Below, in pieces: positions 26,731 through 36,357 of a stretch of 55,050 nt of DNA (position 1 is the stretch's first letter; each line of letters starts with the position of its first letter). Both the position numbers and the translations under genes were made by a program. Source of the DNA: Candidatus Methylobacter oryzae (GTDB lineage Bacteria; Pseudomonadota; Gammaproteobacteria; Methylococcales; Methylomonadaceae); contig NZ_RYFG02000096.1 in NCBI RefSeq assembly GCF_003994235.2, positions 1-55,050 of the forward strand. Direction: 5' to 3'. The notes under the pieces were generated by a model that saw only the letters and a list, made by a program, of their open reading frames with translations, was not told the DNA's origin and did not search any database.

Positions 26731-27660
26731 TCAGCCGTCTTGGTTGATTTTTGCAATGATGTTTTTTAAATGTTCAGCGCTATCCAGGTTGTCGACTTGG
26801 CACGTTCCTGCATTCATATGGCCGCCGCCGTTATAACTGAGGCAAAGTTCGCCGACATTGGTATTAGAGGAGCGATTCAAGATAGATTTACCAATCGCAA
26901 AAACAGTGTTTTGTTGTTTAACGCCCCACATTACGTGAATAGAAATATTGCACTCCGGATACAGCGCATAAATCATAAAACGGTTAACGGCGTAGATGGT
27001 TTCTTCATTACGCAAATCCAGTACAACCAAATTATTATGAACGGTCGAGCAGCGCTGAATTTGCTCTTTAGCTGCCGCTTCGTGTTCTTTATACAACGTA
27101 ACACGTTCTTGAACGTCAGGAAGCTGCAAGATGTCATCGATAGCATGGTTTTTGCAGTAATCGATCAGGTTCATCATTAATTGATAATTCGATACGGTAA
27201 AGTCCCTGAAACGGCCTAAACCGGTACGCGCATCCATCAAAAAGTTCATTAACACCCAACCTTCCGGATTCAAGATTTCTTCCCGGTTAAACTGGGCCGA
27301 ATCGCCTTTATCGACAGCGGCCATCATTTCATTCCAGCTGGCAGGGAAGCGGGTTGCGCCGCCGTAATAATCGTAAACGACTCGTGCCGCTGAAGGTGCT
27401 TCAGGGTCTATGATGTGATTTTCGGCTTTTTCGTTACGGATGGTTTCGCTTAAGTGATGGTCGAATGCCAGATGTACGCCTTTAACATAAGGCAGGTTGG
27501 TGGTGATGTCGCGGTCGGTGATATTGATGATACCGTCTTGCATGTCCTTGGGATGAACAAAGGTAATATCGTCAATCAGGTCCAGTTCTTTTAATAAAAC
27601 AGCGCAGATTAAGCCGTCAAAATCACTGCGAGTAACGAGTCGAAATTTTTGGTCTGTCAT
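26731..27660 (-). CDS. DHH family phosphoesterase
   Basis: Metal-dependent phosphoesterase of 309 residues. The DHH domain shows DFD (13-15) and DHH (67-69), and the C-terminal DHHA1 domain has GGGHMNAGT (about 280). Members act on oligoribonucleotides, cyclic dinucleotide products or polyphosphate; which one applies cannot be told, although genome pipelines often call this form exopolyphosphatase. It follows ftfL on the same strand, but a good terminator lies between them, so it may have its own promoter. Confidence 0.82.
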   Translation of the reverse strand: MTDQKFRLVTRSDFDGLICAVLLKELDLIDDITFVHPKDMQDGIINITDRDITTNLPYVKGVHLAFDHHLSETIRNEKAENHIIDPEAPSAARVVYDYYGGATRFPASWNEMMAAVDKGDSAQFNREEILNPEGWVLMNFLMDARTGLGRFRDFTVSNYQLMMNLIDYCKNHAIDDILQLPDVQERVTLYKEHEAAAKEQIQRCSTVHNNLVVLDLRNEETIYAVNRFMIYALYPECNISIHVMWGVKQQNTVFAIGKSILNRSSNTNVGELCLSYNGGGHMNAGTCQVDNLDSAEHLKNIIAKINQDG

Positions 27661-27689
27661 GGTGTTGCCTTTGATGAAAGGAAAATAAG

Positions 27690-27716
27690 ACGGGAAGGCA
27701 GGGGAGGCCTTCCCGT
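27690..27716 (-). terminator. Terminator between ftfL and the DHH gene
   Basis: ACGGGAAGGC pairs with GCCTTCCCGT around a short loop, just after ftfL on the minus strand and followed there by CTTATTTT. Confidence 0.75.
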
Positions 27717-27722
27717 TTGTGG

Positions 27723-29396
27723 TTAAAATAATCCGGTGATTTTGCCGTTATTATCAATATCAATTCTTTCTGCCGCAGGAACCTTAGGTAAGCCGGGCAT
27801 TGTCATCATATCACCCGCAATTGCGACAATAAAGCCCGCGCCATTCGCCAAACGAACGTCCCTGATTTCAACGGTATGCCCGGACGGCGCGCCCTTGGCA
27901 TTCGGATTAGTGGAAAACGACATCTGGGTTTTTGCCATGCAGATAGGGAACTTGCCGTAATCGGCCTCCCAGGCAGCCAACTGGCCTTTGACTTTGGCGT
28001 TGGCGGTGACGCTGGCCGCACCGTACAGCTTGGTCGCGATGGTTTCGATTTTTTCCCAAAGGCTTAGGTTTTCATCGTAAACATAGTTAAATTCCGGCTC
28101 GCGGTCAGCTGCTATGTTGACGACTTCTTGAGCCAGCTCTTCCGCACCGGCGCCGCCTTTGGCCCAATGTTTGGACACTACGCATTTCGCGCCCAGCGCT
28201 TCGCATTTTTGCTTTAATAAGGCGATTTCCGCATCGGTGTCAAACGTGAAGTGATTGATGCAGACTACGCAAGGCAGGCCGTAATGATGATTGATGTTGT
28301 GCAGGTGGCGTTCGAGGTTTTCAAAACCTTTTTCCAGCGCCGCCAGGTTTTCCAGGTTCAATTCTTCTTTAACAACGCCGCCGTGGAATTTAAGCGCCCT
28401 GACCGTTGCGACCAGTACCACGGCCGAAGGTTTCAAACCCGCCATGCGGCATTTTATGTCGATGAATTTTTCCGCGCCCAGGTCCGCGCCGAAGCCGGCT
28501 TCGGTGACGACGTAATCGGCCAATTTCAGCGCAGTTTTGGTCGCGGTCACCGTGTTGCAGCCGTGTGCGATGTTCGCGAATGGGCCGCCGTGGATGATTG
28601 CGATATTGTTTTCCAGTGTTTGCACCAGGTTGGGCTTGATCGCGTCTTTCAACAACGCCGCCATTGCGCCGTGGGCGTTCAGGTCGCGGGCGTAAACCGG
28701 CGTGACTTTGTCGGATTTGTAGCCGATCACGATGCGGCCCAGGCGTTCTTTAAGATCCGCGCGGCTGGTTGCCAGGCACAAAATCGCCATGACTTCGGAC
28801 GCGACCACGATGTCGTAGCCGTCTTCGCGCAGATAGCCGTTGGCCGGGCCGCCCATGCCGACGACGATGTTGCGCAATGCCCGGTCGTTCATATCAACGA
28901 CGCGTTTCCATTGAATGCGCCGGGGATCTATGTCCAGCTCATTACCGTGATTGATGTGGTTGTCGATTAATGCCGACAGCAAGTTATGCGCGACGCCGAT
29001 CGCATGAAAATCGCCGGTAAAATGCAGGTTGATGTCTTCCATAGGCACTACTTGCGAGTAGCCGCCGCCGGCCGCGCCGCCTTTAACGCCGAAACATGGG
29101 CCCAGCGACGGTTCGCGCAGGCACATCATGGTTTTCTTGCCGATGCGGTTCATCGCATCGCCTAGGCCCACGGTCGTCGTGGTTTTGCCTTCGCCTGCCG
29201 GAGTCGGGCTGATCGCCGTGACCAGAATCAGTTTGCCGTCCGGCTTGTCGGCCAGGCTGTTGACGTATTCCAGCGACAGTTTGGCTTTGTAATGGCCGTA
29301 AGGGTCGAGATGCTCGGCGTCGATGCAGTAGCGTTCTTTTGCTAAACCGATGATTGGTTGCATGTGGGCTTGTTGGGCGATTTCTATGTCTGACAT
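27723..29396 (-). CDS. ftfL: Formate--tetrahydrofolate ligase
   Basis: Activates formate with ATP to 10-formyl-tetrahydrofolate, the entry of formate carbon into the serine cycle (also called fhs). 557 residues, full length. The ATP loop is [11 protein letters not shown] (65-75) within [34 protein letters not shown] and the C-terminal [11 protein letters not shown] are typical. It stands with glyA, gck and mtdA on the minus strand, but a foreign-looking ATPase/nuclease-like pair separates it from glyA. That insertion probably forces its own promoter in the 29.4-29.7 kb gap. The methenyl-H4F cyclohydrolase that usually follows it is not in the window. Confidence 0.97.
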   Translation of the reverse strand: MSDIEIAQQAHMQPIIGLAKERYCIDAEHLDPYGHYKAKLSLEYVNSLADKPDGKLILVTAISPTPAGEGKTTTTVGLGDAMNRIGKKTMMCLREPSLGPCFGVKGGAAGGGYSQVVPMEDINLHFTGDFHAIGVAHNLLSALIDNHINHGNELDIDPRRIQWKRVVDMNDRALRNIVVGMGGPANGYLREDGYDIVVASEVMAILCLATSRADLKERLGRIVIGYKSDKVTPVYARDLNAHGAMAALLKDAIKPNLVQTLENNIAIIHGGPFANIAHGCNTVTATKTALKLADYVVTEAGFGADLGAEKFIDIKCRMAGLKPSAVVLVATVRALKFHGGVVKEELNLENLAALEKGFENLERHLHNINHHYGLPCVVCINHFTFDTDAEIALLKQKCEALGAKCVVSKHWAKGGAGAEELAQEVVNIAADREPEFNYVYDENLSLWEKIETIATKLYGAASVTANAKVKGQLAAWEADYGKFPICMAKTQMSFSTNPNAKGAPSGHTVEIRDVRLANGAGFIVAIAGDMMTMPGLPKVPAAERIDIDNNGKITGLF

Positions 29397-29474
29397 TGTT
29401 TTTTAGAAAAAGTTGGTTGATTTTAGTTGTTAATTATTTTTAGCGCGTGGATTAAGGTACGAAATCCAGCACGG

Positions 29475-29651
29475 CTATGTATTCTTGCGGGAGTTCGCAA
29501 ACTCCCGGCTAACGGATTCAATTTGCCCCCAATCTGTAGCTGAAACAGAGGACATGACATCGCCTAATTCCTTTACTTGTTCGACAAATTGAGGAGGCGG
29601 TGCGCGGCGTTTTTTAGCTGGTTTACTGTCTTCTTTAATGGGGTGTGTCAT
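29475..29651 (-). CDS. Small hypothetical protein downstream of the ATPase/nuclease-like pair
   Basis: A 58-codon frame beginning MTHPIKEDSKPAKKRRAPPP: a basic, proline-rich start followed by an amphipathic stretch (QFVEQVKELGDVMSSV). It is 63 bases behind the nuclease-like gene on the same strand. No strong ribosome site is seen. The frame's last codons run through a palindrome (29488-29507), so the C-terminus may be repeat-derived. It could be a third gene of the cassette, a remnant, or chance. Confidence 0.35.
   Translation of the reverse strand: MTHPIKEDSKPAKKRRAPPPQFVEQVKELGDVMSSVSATDWGQIESVSREFANSRKNT
29488..29507. repeat. REP-like palindrome at the edge of the ATPase cassette
   Basis: CGGGAGTT and AACTCCCG form a perfect 8-bp stem around CGCA. 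Another palindrome lies at the other edge of the cassette (31478-31505). Confidence 0.6.
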
Positions 29652-29714
29652 CAATTTACACCAGTTCGAATCCTTGGATATGTAAGGTAACGTGAAACGA
29701 TAAAATATAATGAG

Positions 29715-30149
29715 CTAAATGGTTACAAAAGCTTGGGCAGTACTTACAGTGAGTTTGGCCTGCTTTTTTCTTAACATCTCAACTTGCAATTGCTGAACTT
29801 CTGGTCCCGTTCTTGGCACTCTTGATGCAACAATATGACATGCCTTTTTAATTCCGTGATGTTCAGCAATAAATCTGTCGATAGTGGCAACTAGTTGCTC
29901 GTAGGCTTCTTGAATATGGCGGCCTTTCAGTTCTAAATAAATTACATTGCTAATTTTATCAGAAGCAGGATCATCAATAATTTCAAACATGTAATCGCAA
30001 CGCTTGTTTGAATCAGTAATCAAACAGCCATCGACTTTGATTTTTCTTACCACTTTTGCCGATGGATTTTTTATTGTCAGTTTTCTGTTTTTTTCACTGG
30101 CTGTTATCAATTTGTTGGTTGTTTGAGTGGTGCATTTTTCATAATCCAT
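29715..30149 (-). CDS. Small protein with PD-(D/E)XK nuclease-like motif, partner of AAA ATPase
   Basis: 144 residues, not a family I can name. The central part reads KVDGCLITDSNKRCDYMFEI and then VIYLELKGRHIQEAYEQL. Asp52 followed by Glu73-Leu74-Lys75 and a helix with Gln85 matches the D...ExK layout of PD-(D/E)XK nucleases. The N-terminus is polar and Lys/Thr-rich. Its ATG overlaps the stop of the ATPase gene by one base (TAATG), so the two products are probably made together. The DNA is AT-rich compared with ftfL and glyA on either side. Nuclease activity is inferred from the motif alone; a non-catalytic binding partner is possible. Confidence 0.6.
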   Translation of the reverse strand: MDYEKCTTQTTNKLITASEKNRKLTIKNPSAKVVRKIKVDGCLITDSNKRCDYMFEIIDDPASDKISNVIYLELKGRHIQEAYEQLVATIDRFIAEHHGIKKACHIVASRVPRTGPEVQQLQVEMLRKKQAKLTVSTAQAFVTI

Positions 30150-31447
30150 TATTCAGCACCGTACAAAATTTCAGTAGCCACGCTAAACGCCGCATCGAAC
30201 TCATCTGATACTGCATCAAGCAGATTTGCGCCAATCAATCGATTTTCCATATCAATGATGGACTCCAGCTTGCCTTTATTTAAGGTATAAGCAGATACGT
30301 CTTCTAAACGAATTAATTCATCAGTTGCCAGGACTTTTTCGAGCTTCTTTAGCTTATTTTTATCGCCATTGGCTTTGTCGTAGGCGTCATGTCCGACTAC
30401 TAAATTATTTATAGCCGTTAATATATAAGGGCTATGCGTAGTAATAAAAAAGGAATGTCCGAAGCTGTTATATATTGTGGCAATCAGGCTGATAATTTGC
30501 TTCTGTGATACGGAAAACAGATGGGCTTCGGGTTCTTCTATGAAAAAGGTTTGATGTATTTTCTTTCCATAAAAAAAAGGCCAGGTTTTCAATATCAAAA
30601 GCATAGGTAATGATTCTTGCTGACCTGATGAAGCATTAGCCAAATTAGTTTTTTTACCTTTATTTAAAATCCAATCTTGCTCTTCTGCATAAACATATTC
30701 ACCAACAACTATATCGCTAACAAGTTTATCTACTTTTTTCCTAGCTGCCACCTCACTAAGCTCATCATCGCGAAAAAAAACACCTTGATGAATCCGTCTC
30801 GATTGTTCGTAGCGAGAACCAAGCTCTTTAATAAAAGGATCTATATCGATATTATTAGCAAGGAATGAAAAAATGTGTTTTTGTAGATTAATAAAAAAAG
30901 ATCGGCTTGCAGGAATAAAGATAGGCTTTTTATATATTTCACTAAATACGGAAGCATATAATTTGTCAGAAAATGTCCGATGGAAGATCATTTCTCTTGT
31001 TGGTGTGTTTTTCTCGTTTTTTTGATCAGCTCTCGCATCAAATTCATCCAAAGCCAGTTTGTAACTATTTTTTAATTCCTTATAGAAATCCGTTAGCTCT
31101 TTACCATAAGTAACCTTCAATATGTATTTGTTGCCTACTTTGGCTCTTATAATCGATAGCTCATAATTCTCATTTTTATAAATAATAGAAAATTCCTGAT
31201 TCGCCCATGAATAACGAGGAAAAATTTGCTCAAACTGGATTAAACATTTCTTATCAAGGGTTCCCTTTGTCTCAAGTTTTTCGACTGATGGAATAAAAGT
31301 ATCTTGAAAAAAGTTTTTAAAAAAATAGACAAGCTTGGCAATAACGCTTTTACCCTGAGCTTGCGCACCGATTAGGATATTGATTTTCTTTATCTCAAAA
31401 TCTGCGTGATCTATGGTTAAAAAACCATTAATTTCGATGCGTTCCAT
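30149..31447 (-). CDS. AAA15/OLD-like ATPase without TOPRIM domain
   Basis: 432 residues from the ATG at 31447, chosen because GGGAAAG stands 6 bases before it; an upstream start at 31513 would overlap glyA. It is an ABC/SMC-type ATPase: Walker A GAQAQGKS (27-34), signature-like ASSGQQE (272-278), Walker B FFIEEPEAH (301-309) and switch histidine in TTHSPYI (336-342). Overcoming-lysogenization (OLD) nucleases carry a C-terminal TOPRIM domain; here there is none, and the coupled next gene may supply the nuclease. Many 60-base stretches are only about a quarter to a third G+C, unlike the flanking genes, which suggests transfer. A defence role is inference. Confidence 0.8.
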   Translation of the reverse strand: MERIEINGFLTIDHADFEIKKINILIGAQAQGKSVIAKLVYFFKNFFQDTFIPSVEKLETKGTLDKKCLIQFEQIFPRYSWANQEFSIIYKNENYELSIIRAKVGNKYILKVTYGKELTDFYKELKNSYKLALDEFDARADQKNEKNTPTREMIFHRTFSDKLYASVFSEIYKKPIFIPASRSFFINLQKHIFSFLANNIDIDPFIKELGSRYEQSRRIHQGVFFRDDELSEVAARKKVDKLVSDIVVGEYVYAEEQDWILNKGKKTNLANASSGQQESLPMLLILKTWPFFYGKKIHQTFFIEEPEAHLFSVSQKQIISLIATIYNSFGHSFFITTHSPYILTAINNLVVGHDAYDKANGDKNKLKKLEKVLATDELIRLEDVSAYTLNKGKLESIIDMENRLIGANLLDAVSDEFDAAFSVATEILYGAE

Positions 31448-31477
31448 TAATCTTTCCCGAAAACAATAAGCCGAAAT

Positions 31478-31505
31478 GTCGGGCAACGAAAAGCAGTTGC
31501 CCGAC
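31478..31505 (-). terminator. Perfect hairpin between glyA and the ATPase gene
   Basis: GTCGGGCAAC (31478-31487) pairs perfectly with GTTGCCCGAC (31496-31505) around an 8-base loop, directly after the glyA stop codon. It may end the glyA transcript, although the following tract is only moderately U-rich, or it may be a REP-type repeat that marked the insertion site. Confidence 0.6.
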
Positions 31506-31512
31506 CTACTCA

Positions 31513-32766
31513 TTAACTATAAACCGGAAACCGCGCGCACAGATTGTGGACTTTCTCGCGCACGGCGGCGATGACGGTTTCGTCGTCGATGTTTTCCATC
31601 ACGTCGCACATCATATTCGCGATTTCGATCATTTCCTGTTCTTTAAAGCCGCGGGTGGTTGGTGCTGGTGTGCCGACGCGGATGCCGCTGGTCACGAACG
31701 GCGATTGCGGATCGTTAGGTACGGCATTTTTATTAACGGTGATATGGGCTCTGCCTAAAGCTGCGTCGGCCGCTTTGCCGGTGATGCCTTTGGCGATTAA
31801 CGAAACCAGCATTAAATGATCGTCGGTGCCGCCGGAAACCACGTCGAAGCCGCGTTTGATAAACACTGAAGCCATCGCTTGAGCATTTTTAATCACTTGT
31901 TGTTGGTAAGCGCGGAACTCGGGCTGCATCGCTTCTTTAAACGCAACGGCTTTGGCCGCGATCACATGCATCAGCGGGCCGCCTTGAATGCCGGGGAAGA
32001 TGTTGGAGTCGAATTTCTTTTCCAGTTCCGGGTTGCTCTTGCACAAAATCAAGCCGCCGCGCGGGCCGCGCAGGGATTTGTGAGTGGTGCTGGTGACTAC
32101 GTCGGCAATAGGCACAGGATTAGGGTATAAACCTGCGGCAATCAAGCCGGCGACATGAGCCATATCGACAAACAGGTAGGCGCCGACTTTATCGGCGATG
32201 TCGCGGAAACGTTGCCAATCCCAGACGCGCGAGTAAGCCGAAAAACCGGCTACGATCACTTTGGGTTTGTGTTCCAGAGCCAGTGCTTCCACTTGCGCAT
32301 AATCGATTTCGCCGGTTTCGGGATGCAGGCCGTATTGCACTGCATTGTAAATTTTGCCGGAGAAGTTCGGTTTTGCGCCGTGCGTCAAATGGCCGCCGTC
32401 GGCAAGGCTCAAGCCCAGAATGGTGTCGCCCGGCTGAACCAAGGCCATGAATACAGCCATGTTGGCTTGCGAGCCTGAATGCGGTTGCACGTTGGCATAG
32501 TCAGCGCCGAACAGTTCTTTGGCGCGGTCGATGGCCAGTTGTTCGACTTTGTCGACGAATTCACAGCCGCCGTAATAACGCTTGCCGGGGTAGCCTTCGG
32601 CATATTTATTGGTCAGCACAGTGCCTTGCGCTTCCAGAACCCTAGGACTGGCGTAGTTTTCCGAGGCGATCAGTTCGATATGGTCTTCCTGGCGGTTGCG
32701 TTCTTCTTCTAAGGCTTGGAACAATTCGTCGTCGAAGCCTTCGATGGTCATGGATTTTTTAAACAT
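31513..32766 (-). CDS. glyA: Serine hydroxymethyltransferase
   Basis: PLP enzyme that joins glycine and methylene-tetrahydrofolate to serine, the carbon-fixing step of the serine cycle. 417 residues, full length; the PLP lysine is Lys230 in [13 protein letters not shown], and IELIASENY (30-38) and [13 protein letters not shown] are diagnostic. AGGAG lies 6 bases before the ATG. It heads away from gck and mtdA in the same direction, with 27 bases to gck, so one transcript mtdA-gck-glyA is likely. A hairpin right after the stop separates it from the ATPase pair. A second housekeeping glyA elsewhere is possible. Confidence 0.97.
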   Translation of the reverse strand: MFKKSMTIEGFDDELFQALEEERNRQEDHIELIASENYASPRVLEAQGTVLTNKYAEGYPGKRYYGGCEFVDKVEQLAIDRAKELFGADYANVQPHSGSQANMAVFMALVQPGDTILGLSLADGGHLTHGAKPNFSGKIYNAVQYGLHPETGEIDYAQVEALALEHKPKVIVAGFSAYSRVWDWQRFRDIADKVGAYLFVDMAHVAGLIAAGLYPNPVPIADVVTSTTHKSLRGPRGGLILCKSNPELEKKFDSNIFPGIQGGPLMHVIAAKAVAFKEAMQPEFRAYQQQVIKNAQAMASVFIKRGFDVVSGGTDDHLMLVSLIAKGITGKAADAALGRAHITVNKNAVPNDPQSPFVTSGIRVGTPAPTTRGFKEQEMIEIANMMCDVMENIDDETVIAAVREKVHNLCARFPVYS

Positions 32767-32793
32767 GGTGTTCTCCTGGATTAAAATTTTTGT

Positions 32794-34122
32794 TTAAGGT
32801 GCGGGCTGGATCAGCAGTATTTGCAGATCGGCGACATTAGTGCCTGTCGCGCCGGTATTCAGTAAATCGCCGGATGCTTTTAAGGCGTGGTAGGAATCGT
32901 TGTTTTTAAGCCGCTCAATCGGACTGATGCCCGCTTCAGTCATGCGTTTTATTGTGTGGCGGTCGACGATGCCGCCTGCCGCGTCGGTGGGGCCGTCACG
33001 GCCGTCGGTGCCGCCGCTAAGGAATACCCAGTTGTCGGTTAAGTTGTATTTTTCGGCAGCAATCGCAAACGCCAGCGCTATTTCCTGGTTGCGGCCGCCG
33101 CGACCGTCGCCTTTCAGCGTGACGGTGGTTTCGCCGCCGGCCAACAGCGCGGTGGGTTTATTAATAGTCAGTGCTTTGGCGTGCAGAACCAACTTTTCAG
33201 CTTCTTCGCCGGCTTCGCCGCATAAATGGCCGCTGTAGAGTTCGGCTGCATAATCCAGCTTCCGGGCGCTTTGTAACATCGCATTGACGCTGATGCTATT
33301 GCTGCCGATCAGCGTATGTTCGGTATGGTTGAAAATGCTGTCGCCCGGTTTGGGCGTTTCGGCAATCGCTCCCGATTGGCCTTGCTCAAGATGCTTGCGA
33401 ACATTGGCCGGTATCTGTTGCCAAATGTCTTTGGCTTTAAGAATATCGATTGCATCGGCGTAAGTGGTATCGTCGGCAACGGTCGGGCCGCTGGCAATCG
33501 CGCTTAAATCGTCGCCCAAGACATCCGATAAAATCAATGCATGCAGATGGGCCGGCGCGGCCATTCGCGCCAAGCCGCCGCCTTTTAGCCGCGATAAATG
33601 TTTGCGCACGCAGTTAATTTGATTGATGGTTGCTCCGGAAGCCAGCAGTAAATCGGTCGCGGCAATTTTTTCCTGTAACGTGATTTGATCGGCAGGATAG
33701 GGGATCAAGGCCGAGCCGCCGCCGCTGACCAGTACCAATACCAGTTCATGCTGTTGGGCATTTAGTACCCGCTCGGCAATGAGCTTCGCGCCGTTAAGCC
33801 CGGCGGTATCGGGCAAGGGATGCGATGCGCCGAACACGTCGACATTATCGACGTCGGTTACGTTGTCGTAATTGGTTACGGCAATGCCTTTGCCGGCCAA
33901 CATTCCGGCGGGAACGATTTCCGCAGCGGCTTGAGCCATTGCGCAGGCGGCTTTGCCAAAAGCGATAAGATGGACTTTTGAATAACCGTTAAAGAGTTCC
34001 GGGGCAAGATGACGTTTAACCGCTTGATAAGGATCGGCTGCGGTTATGCCGGCCTGGAAAAGGCTCAAGGCATCTTGCCGCACGGATGCCAAACCAGCTG
34101 CTGTATCTGCTAAGGAATTCAT
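32794..34122 (-). CDS. gckA: Glycerate 2-kinase (MOFRL family)
   Basis: Phosphorylates D-glycerate to 2-phosphoglycerate, the serine-cycle step after hydroxypyruvate reductase. 442 residues with the class II kinase pattern: AFGKAACAMAQAA (about 54-66), SGGGSALIPYP (133-143) and the C-terminal MOFRL domain (LAGGETTV then GRGGRNQEIALAF). It lies between mtdA (26 bases) and glyA (27 bases) on one strand. Older annotations would call it hydroxypyruvate reductase TtuD, but the MOFRL type is a kinase and a separate hprA is present nearby, which supports the kinase reading. Confidence 0.92.
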   Translation of the reverse strand: MNSLADTAAGLASVRQDALSLFQAGITAADPYQAVKRHLAPELFNGYSKVHLIAFGKAACAMAQAAAEIVPAGMLAGKGIAVTNYDNVTDVDNVDVFGASHPLPDTAGLNGAKLIAERVLNAQQHELVLVLVSGGGSALIPYPADQITLQEKIAATDLLLASGATINQINCVRKHLSRLKGGGLARMAAPAHLHALILSDVLGDDLSAIASGPTVADDTTYADAIDILKAKDIWQQIPANVRKHLEQGQSGAIAETPKPGDSIFNHTEHTLIGSNSISVNAMLQSARKLDYAAELYSGHLCGEAGEEAEKLVLHAKALTINKPTALLAGGETTVTLKGDGRGGRNQEIALAFAIAAEKYNLTDNWVFLSGGTDGRDGPTDAAGGIVDRHTIKRMTEAGISPIERLKNNDSYHALKASGDLLNTGATGTNVADLQILLIQPAP

Positions 34123-34148
34123 CTCAGTATCGTGGAAATAGACGGTGT

Positions 34149-35006
34149 TTAGGCCATTTCCTTTGCCAGAGCAAAGATATTTTCAGCGTCGAAAACTTGC
34201 TTGTTGTCTTCAAATAGCTTTGCAATACAAGCGCGGTGCAAGGCCAACTTTAACGAGCCGAAACCGATGGCGCCCCAGATGATTTTGCCGTTGCGCACAA
34301 CGCCTTTATCCATGACGTCTATGCCGCCAATGCCTAAAGGAGGCGTAGCGTTGGCGTCGGCCATCATTTCAATGTGGGGATTGTGCTGCCATTGCTCCGG
34401 GGTGAGCAGCTCTACGCCTGCCGCGCCGGTTGCAAAAACGATGTTGGCGTGTTCGATTGCTTTGGCGCGGGCATCGTTATCGAAAGCTTCGGCTGGAGTC
34501 AGGTTAACGCCGAAGCGGGCTTTCATATTCTCGCAAGCTTGAACGGCACGTTCCATTTTTCGGCCGGTCAATGTCACATCCGCGCCTTCTTTAGCCAGCA
34601 TGGCCGCTGCGCGTTGACCGACCGGACCGGTACCGGCCAATACTACCGCTTTTTTACCGGCCAAGGTGCCGCTGGAAGCAAGTTTTGCAACGGCGGCGGC
34701 GGCTGTGGTATTGCTGCCGTTACTGTCGAGCATGACTGAAACTTGAAAGCCGGGGAAAAAGTGTTTTTGCACCGCTGTGAATAATGCCTGGCCGGCTATC
34801 ATATCGCTGCCGCCGACAAAAATAGCGGTATTTTTCTTGTCTTTGGGCGCCCGGGTAAATATTGCGCCATCTACCAAAGCCGAGACGTTCTCGGGTGTTA
34901 ATCCACCGTGTCCGATCACATGGTCCGCACCGCCGTCATAGGCTACAACAGTATCGAAAACTGAAGGGTGAGTGTCTGTATCGAATTGGAATAACAGTTT
35001 TTTCAT
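34149..35006 (-). CDS. mtdA: NADP-dependent methylene-H4F/H4MPT dehydrogenase
   Basis: Interconverts methylene- and methenyl-tetrahydrofolate (and the methanopterin forms) with NADP, linking the one-carbon pool to the serine cycle. 285 residues; the start MKKLLFQFDTDTHPSVFDTV and VMLDSNGSNTTAAAAV are hallmark MtdA sequences, and the nucleotide loop is VVLAGTGPVGQRAA. It is the first gene of the minus-strand group mtdA-gckA-glyA and is divergent from mdh, so both halves of the pathway may be controlled from the 302-base region between them. Confidence 0.96.
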   Translation of the reverse strand: MKKLLFQFDTDTHPSVFDTVVAYDGGADHVIGHGGLTPENVSALVDGAIFTRAPKDKKNTAIFVGGSDMIAGQALFTAVQKHFFPGFQVSVMLDSNGSNTTAAAAVAKLASSGTLAGKKAVVLAGTGPVGQRAAAMLAKEGADVTLTGRKMERAVQACENMKARFGVNLTPAEAFDNDARAKAIEHANIVFATGAAGVELLTPEQWQHNPHIEMMADANATPPLGIGGIDVMDKGVVRNGKIIWGAIGFGSLKLALHRACIAKLFEDNKQVFDAENIFALAKEMA

Positions 35007-35308
35007 TAACTTACTCGTGGTGGTTGTTCTGGTATCTATAAAATACGGTTATAAAACCGTCCTATTATACTCAATAAACAAAACGCTGCCTTATTTAGCC
35101 TGCTTCCCGTTAGTCATGCTTGGAATCTCAAGCATGTTTGTCGATAGGCTTGCTTGTAGATGCTTATCTTCGTTATTATCTGTGAAAATGGAATTATGCT
35201 GTGATTGTTTTGCGTTGTCGGGAATGGACTTAGTTGCGATATTTTCCAAGTGGTTCGGTAGTTTTGCCAAAATTGGCTTAGGAAAAAAATAATTTAAAGG
35301 AGAATCAG
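35007..35308. promoter_or_regulatory. Divergent control region mtdA / mdh
   Basis: No gene is supported; an open plus-strand frame here has no family resemblance. Near the mtdA side ACGGTT and AACCGT form a perfect 6-bp palindrome around ATAA (about 35045-35060), followed by CTATTATACT, a plausible -10. Serine-cycle genes in other methylotrophs are controlled by LysR-type regulators, but no site could be identified with confidence. Confidence 0.4.
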
Positions 35309-36289
35309 ATGAAAACCCCCGTTCATATCGCTGTAACAGGCGCCGCAGGTCAAATCAGTTATTCTTTGCTGTTTCGGTTGGCTGCCGGTGCATTGTTGGG
35401 GCGCGACCAGCCGATCGTATTGCATTTGCTTGAGATTCCTTCGGCCATGAATGCTTTGCAAGGCGTGGTGATGGAGTTGAAAGATTGCGCTTTTCCTTTG
35501 CTGCATCGCATTGAAGTCACGGATGACCCGCGAGTGGCTTTCAAGAATGTCGATTATGCTTTTTTAGTTGGCGCGCGGCCGAGAGGGCCGGGCATGGAAC
35601 GCAAGGACTTGTTGGAAGTAAATGCAGAAATTTTTGCCGTTCAAGGTAAAGCCCTGAATGATGTCGCCAGTAGAGAGGTAAAAATCCTGATAACGGGCAA
35701 TCCGGCTAATACTAATGCACTGATTGCGTTGAGCAATGCGCCGGATTTAAAACCGGAGAATTTTTCCGCAATGACCCGCTTGGATCATAATCGGGCGCTA
35801 AGTCAATTGGCTGAAAAATGCGGCGTGTTGCCGGCCGACGTCAAGAATATGGCGATCTGGGGTAATCACTCGACGACACAATATCCCGATATTCATCACG
35901 CCAAGGTCAAAGGCCAGGATGCTTTATCCTTGGTTGACAATAACTGGTACGTTAACGAATTTATCCCGACTGTCCAGCAACGCGGCGCTGAAATTATTAA
36001 AGCCAGGGGGCAGTCCAGTGCCGCATCGGCTGCAAATGCGGCGATAGGGCAAATGAAAACCTGGGCATTGGGTACCGAGCCAGGCGATTGGGTTAGCATG
36101 GCCGTATTGTCGGACGGTAATTACGGTATTGAATCAGGATTGATTTTCTCTTTTCCGGTTACTGTTGCCGACGGTGAAGTTAATGTTGTCAGAGGCCTGG
36201 AGATTAACGAATTCGGCAGGCAGAGAATGCGCATTACCGAGGCTGAATTAAAAGCGGAAAGGGACGCGGTCAGGCATCTATTGCGATAA
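35309..36289 (+). CDS. mdh: Malate dehydrogenase
   Basis: NAD-dependent enzyme reducing oxaloacetate to malate, shared by the serine and citrate cycles. 326 residues, the length of the cytosolic-type (long) bacterial form. It has the Rossmann start [16 protein letters not shown] (GAAGQI at 11-16), substrate arginines Arg92, Arg98 and Arg162, and the catalytic pair Asp159 and His187 ([12 protein letters not shown]). AAAGGAG precedes the ATG. It is divergent from mtdA and 68 bases ahead of fetA on the same strand. Feeding malate to the mtkAB-mcl arm makes it a functional member of the cluster. Confidence 0.96.
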   Translation: MKTPVHIAVTGAAGQISYSLLFRLAAGALLGRDQPIVLHLLEIPSAMNALQGVVMELKDCAFPLLHRIEVTDDPRVAFKNVDYAFLVGARPRGPGMERKDLLEVNAEIFAVQGKALNDVASREVKILITGNPANTNALIALSNAPDLKPENFSAMTRLDHNRALSQLAEKCGVLPADVKNMAIWGNHSTTQYPDIHHAKVKGQDALSLVDNNWYVNEFIPTVQQRGAEIIKARGQSSAASAANAAIGQMKTWALGTEPGDWVSMAVLSDGNYGIESGLIFSFPVTVADGEVNVVRGLEINEFGRQRMRITEAELKAERDAVRHLLR

Positions 36290-36357
36290 AGCCGCGGCTT
36301 GATCGCTCTTTTCAAGTGTATTGCTGTCGTCATAATCCAAGTTAGCGCAATCGCTTC

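Noticed and set aside
29715-31447. Toxin-antitoxin pair
   Set aside because: The ATPase is 432 residues with a full ABC/OLD motif set and the partner shows a nuclease-like pattern; neither size nor motifs match known toxin-antitoxin modules.
32794-34122. Annotation as hydroxypyruvate reductase (TtuD)
   Set aside because: The MOFRL domain and SGGGSAL motif mark a class II glycerate kinase, and a separate hydroxypyruvate reductase gene is present in the cluster.
34972-35292. Open plus-strand frame between mtdA and mdh
   Set aside because: No ribosome site or family resemblance; it begins inside mtdA on the opposite strand and covers the expected divergent promoter region.
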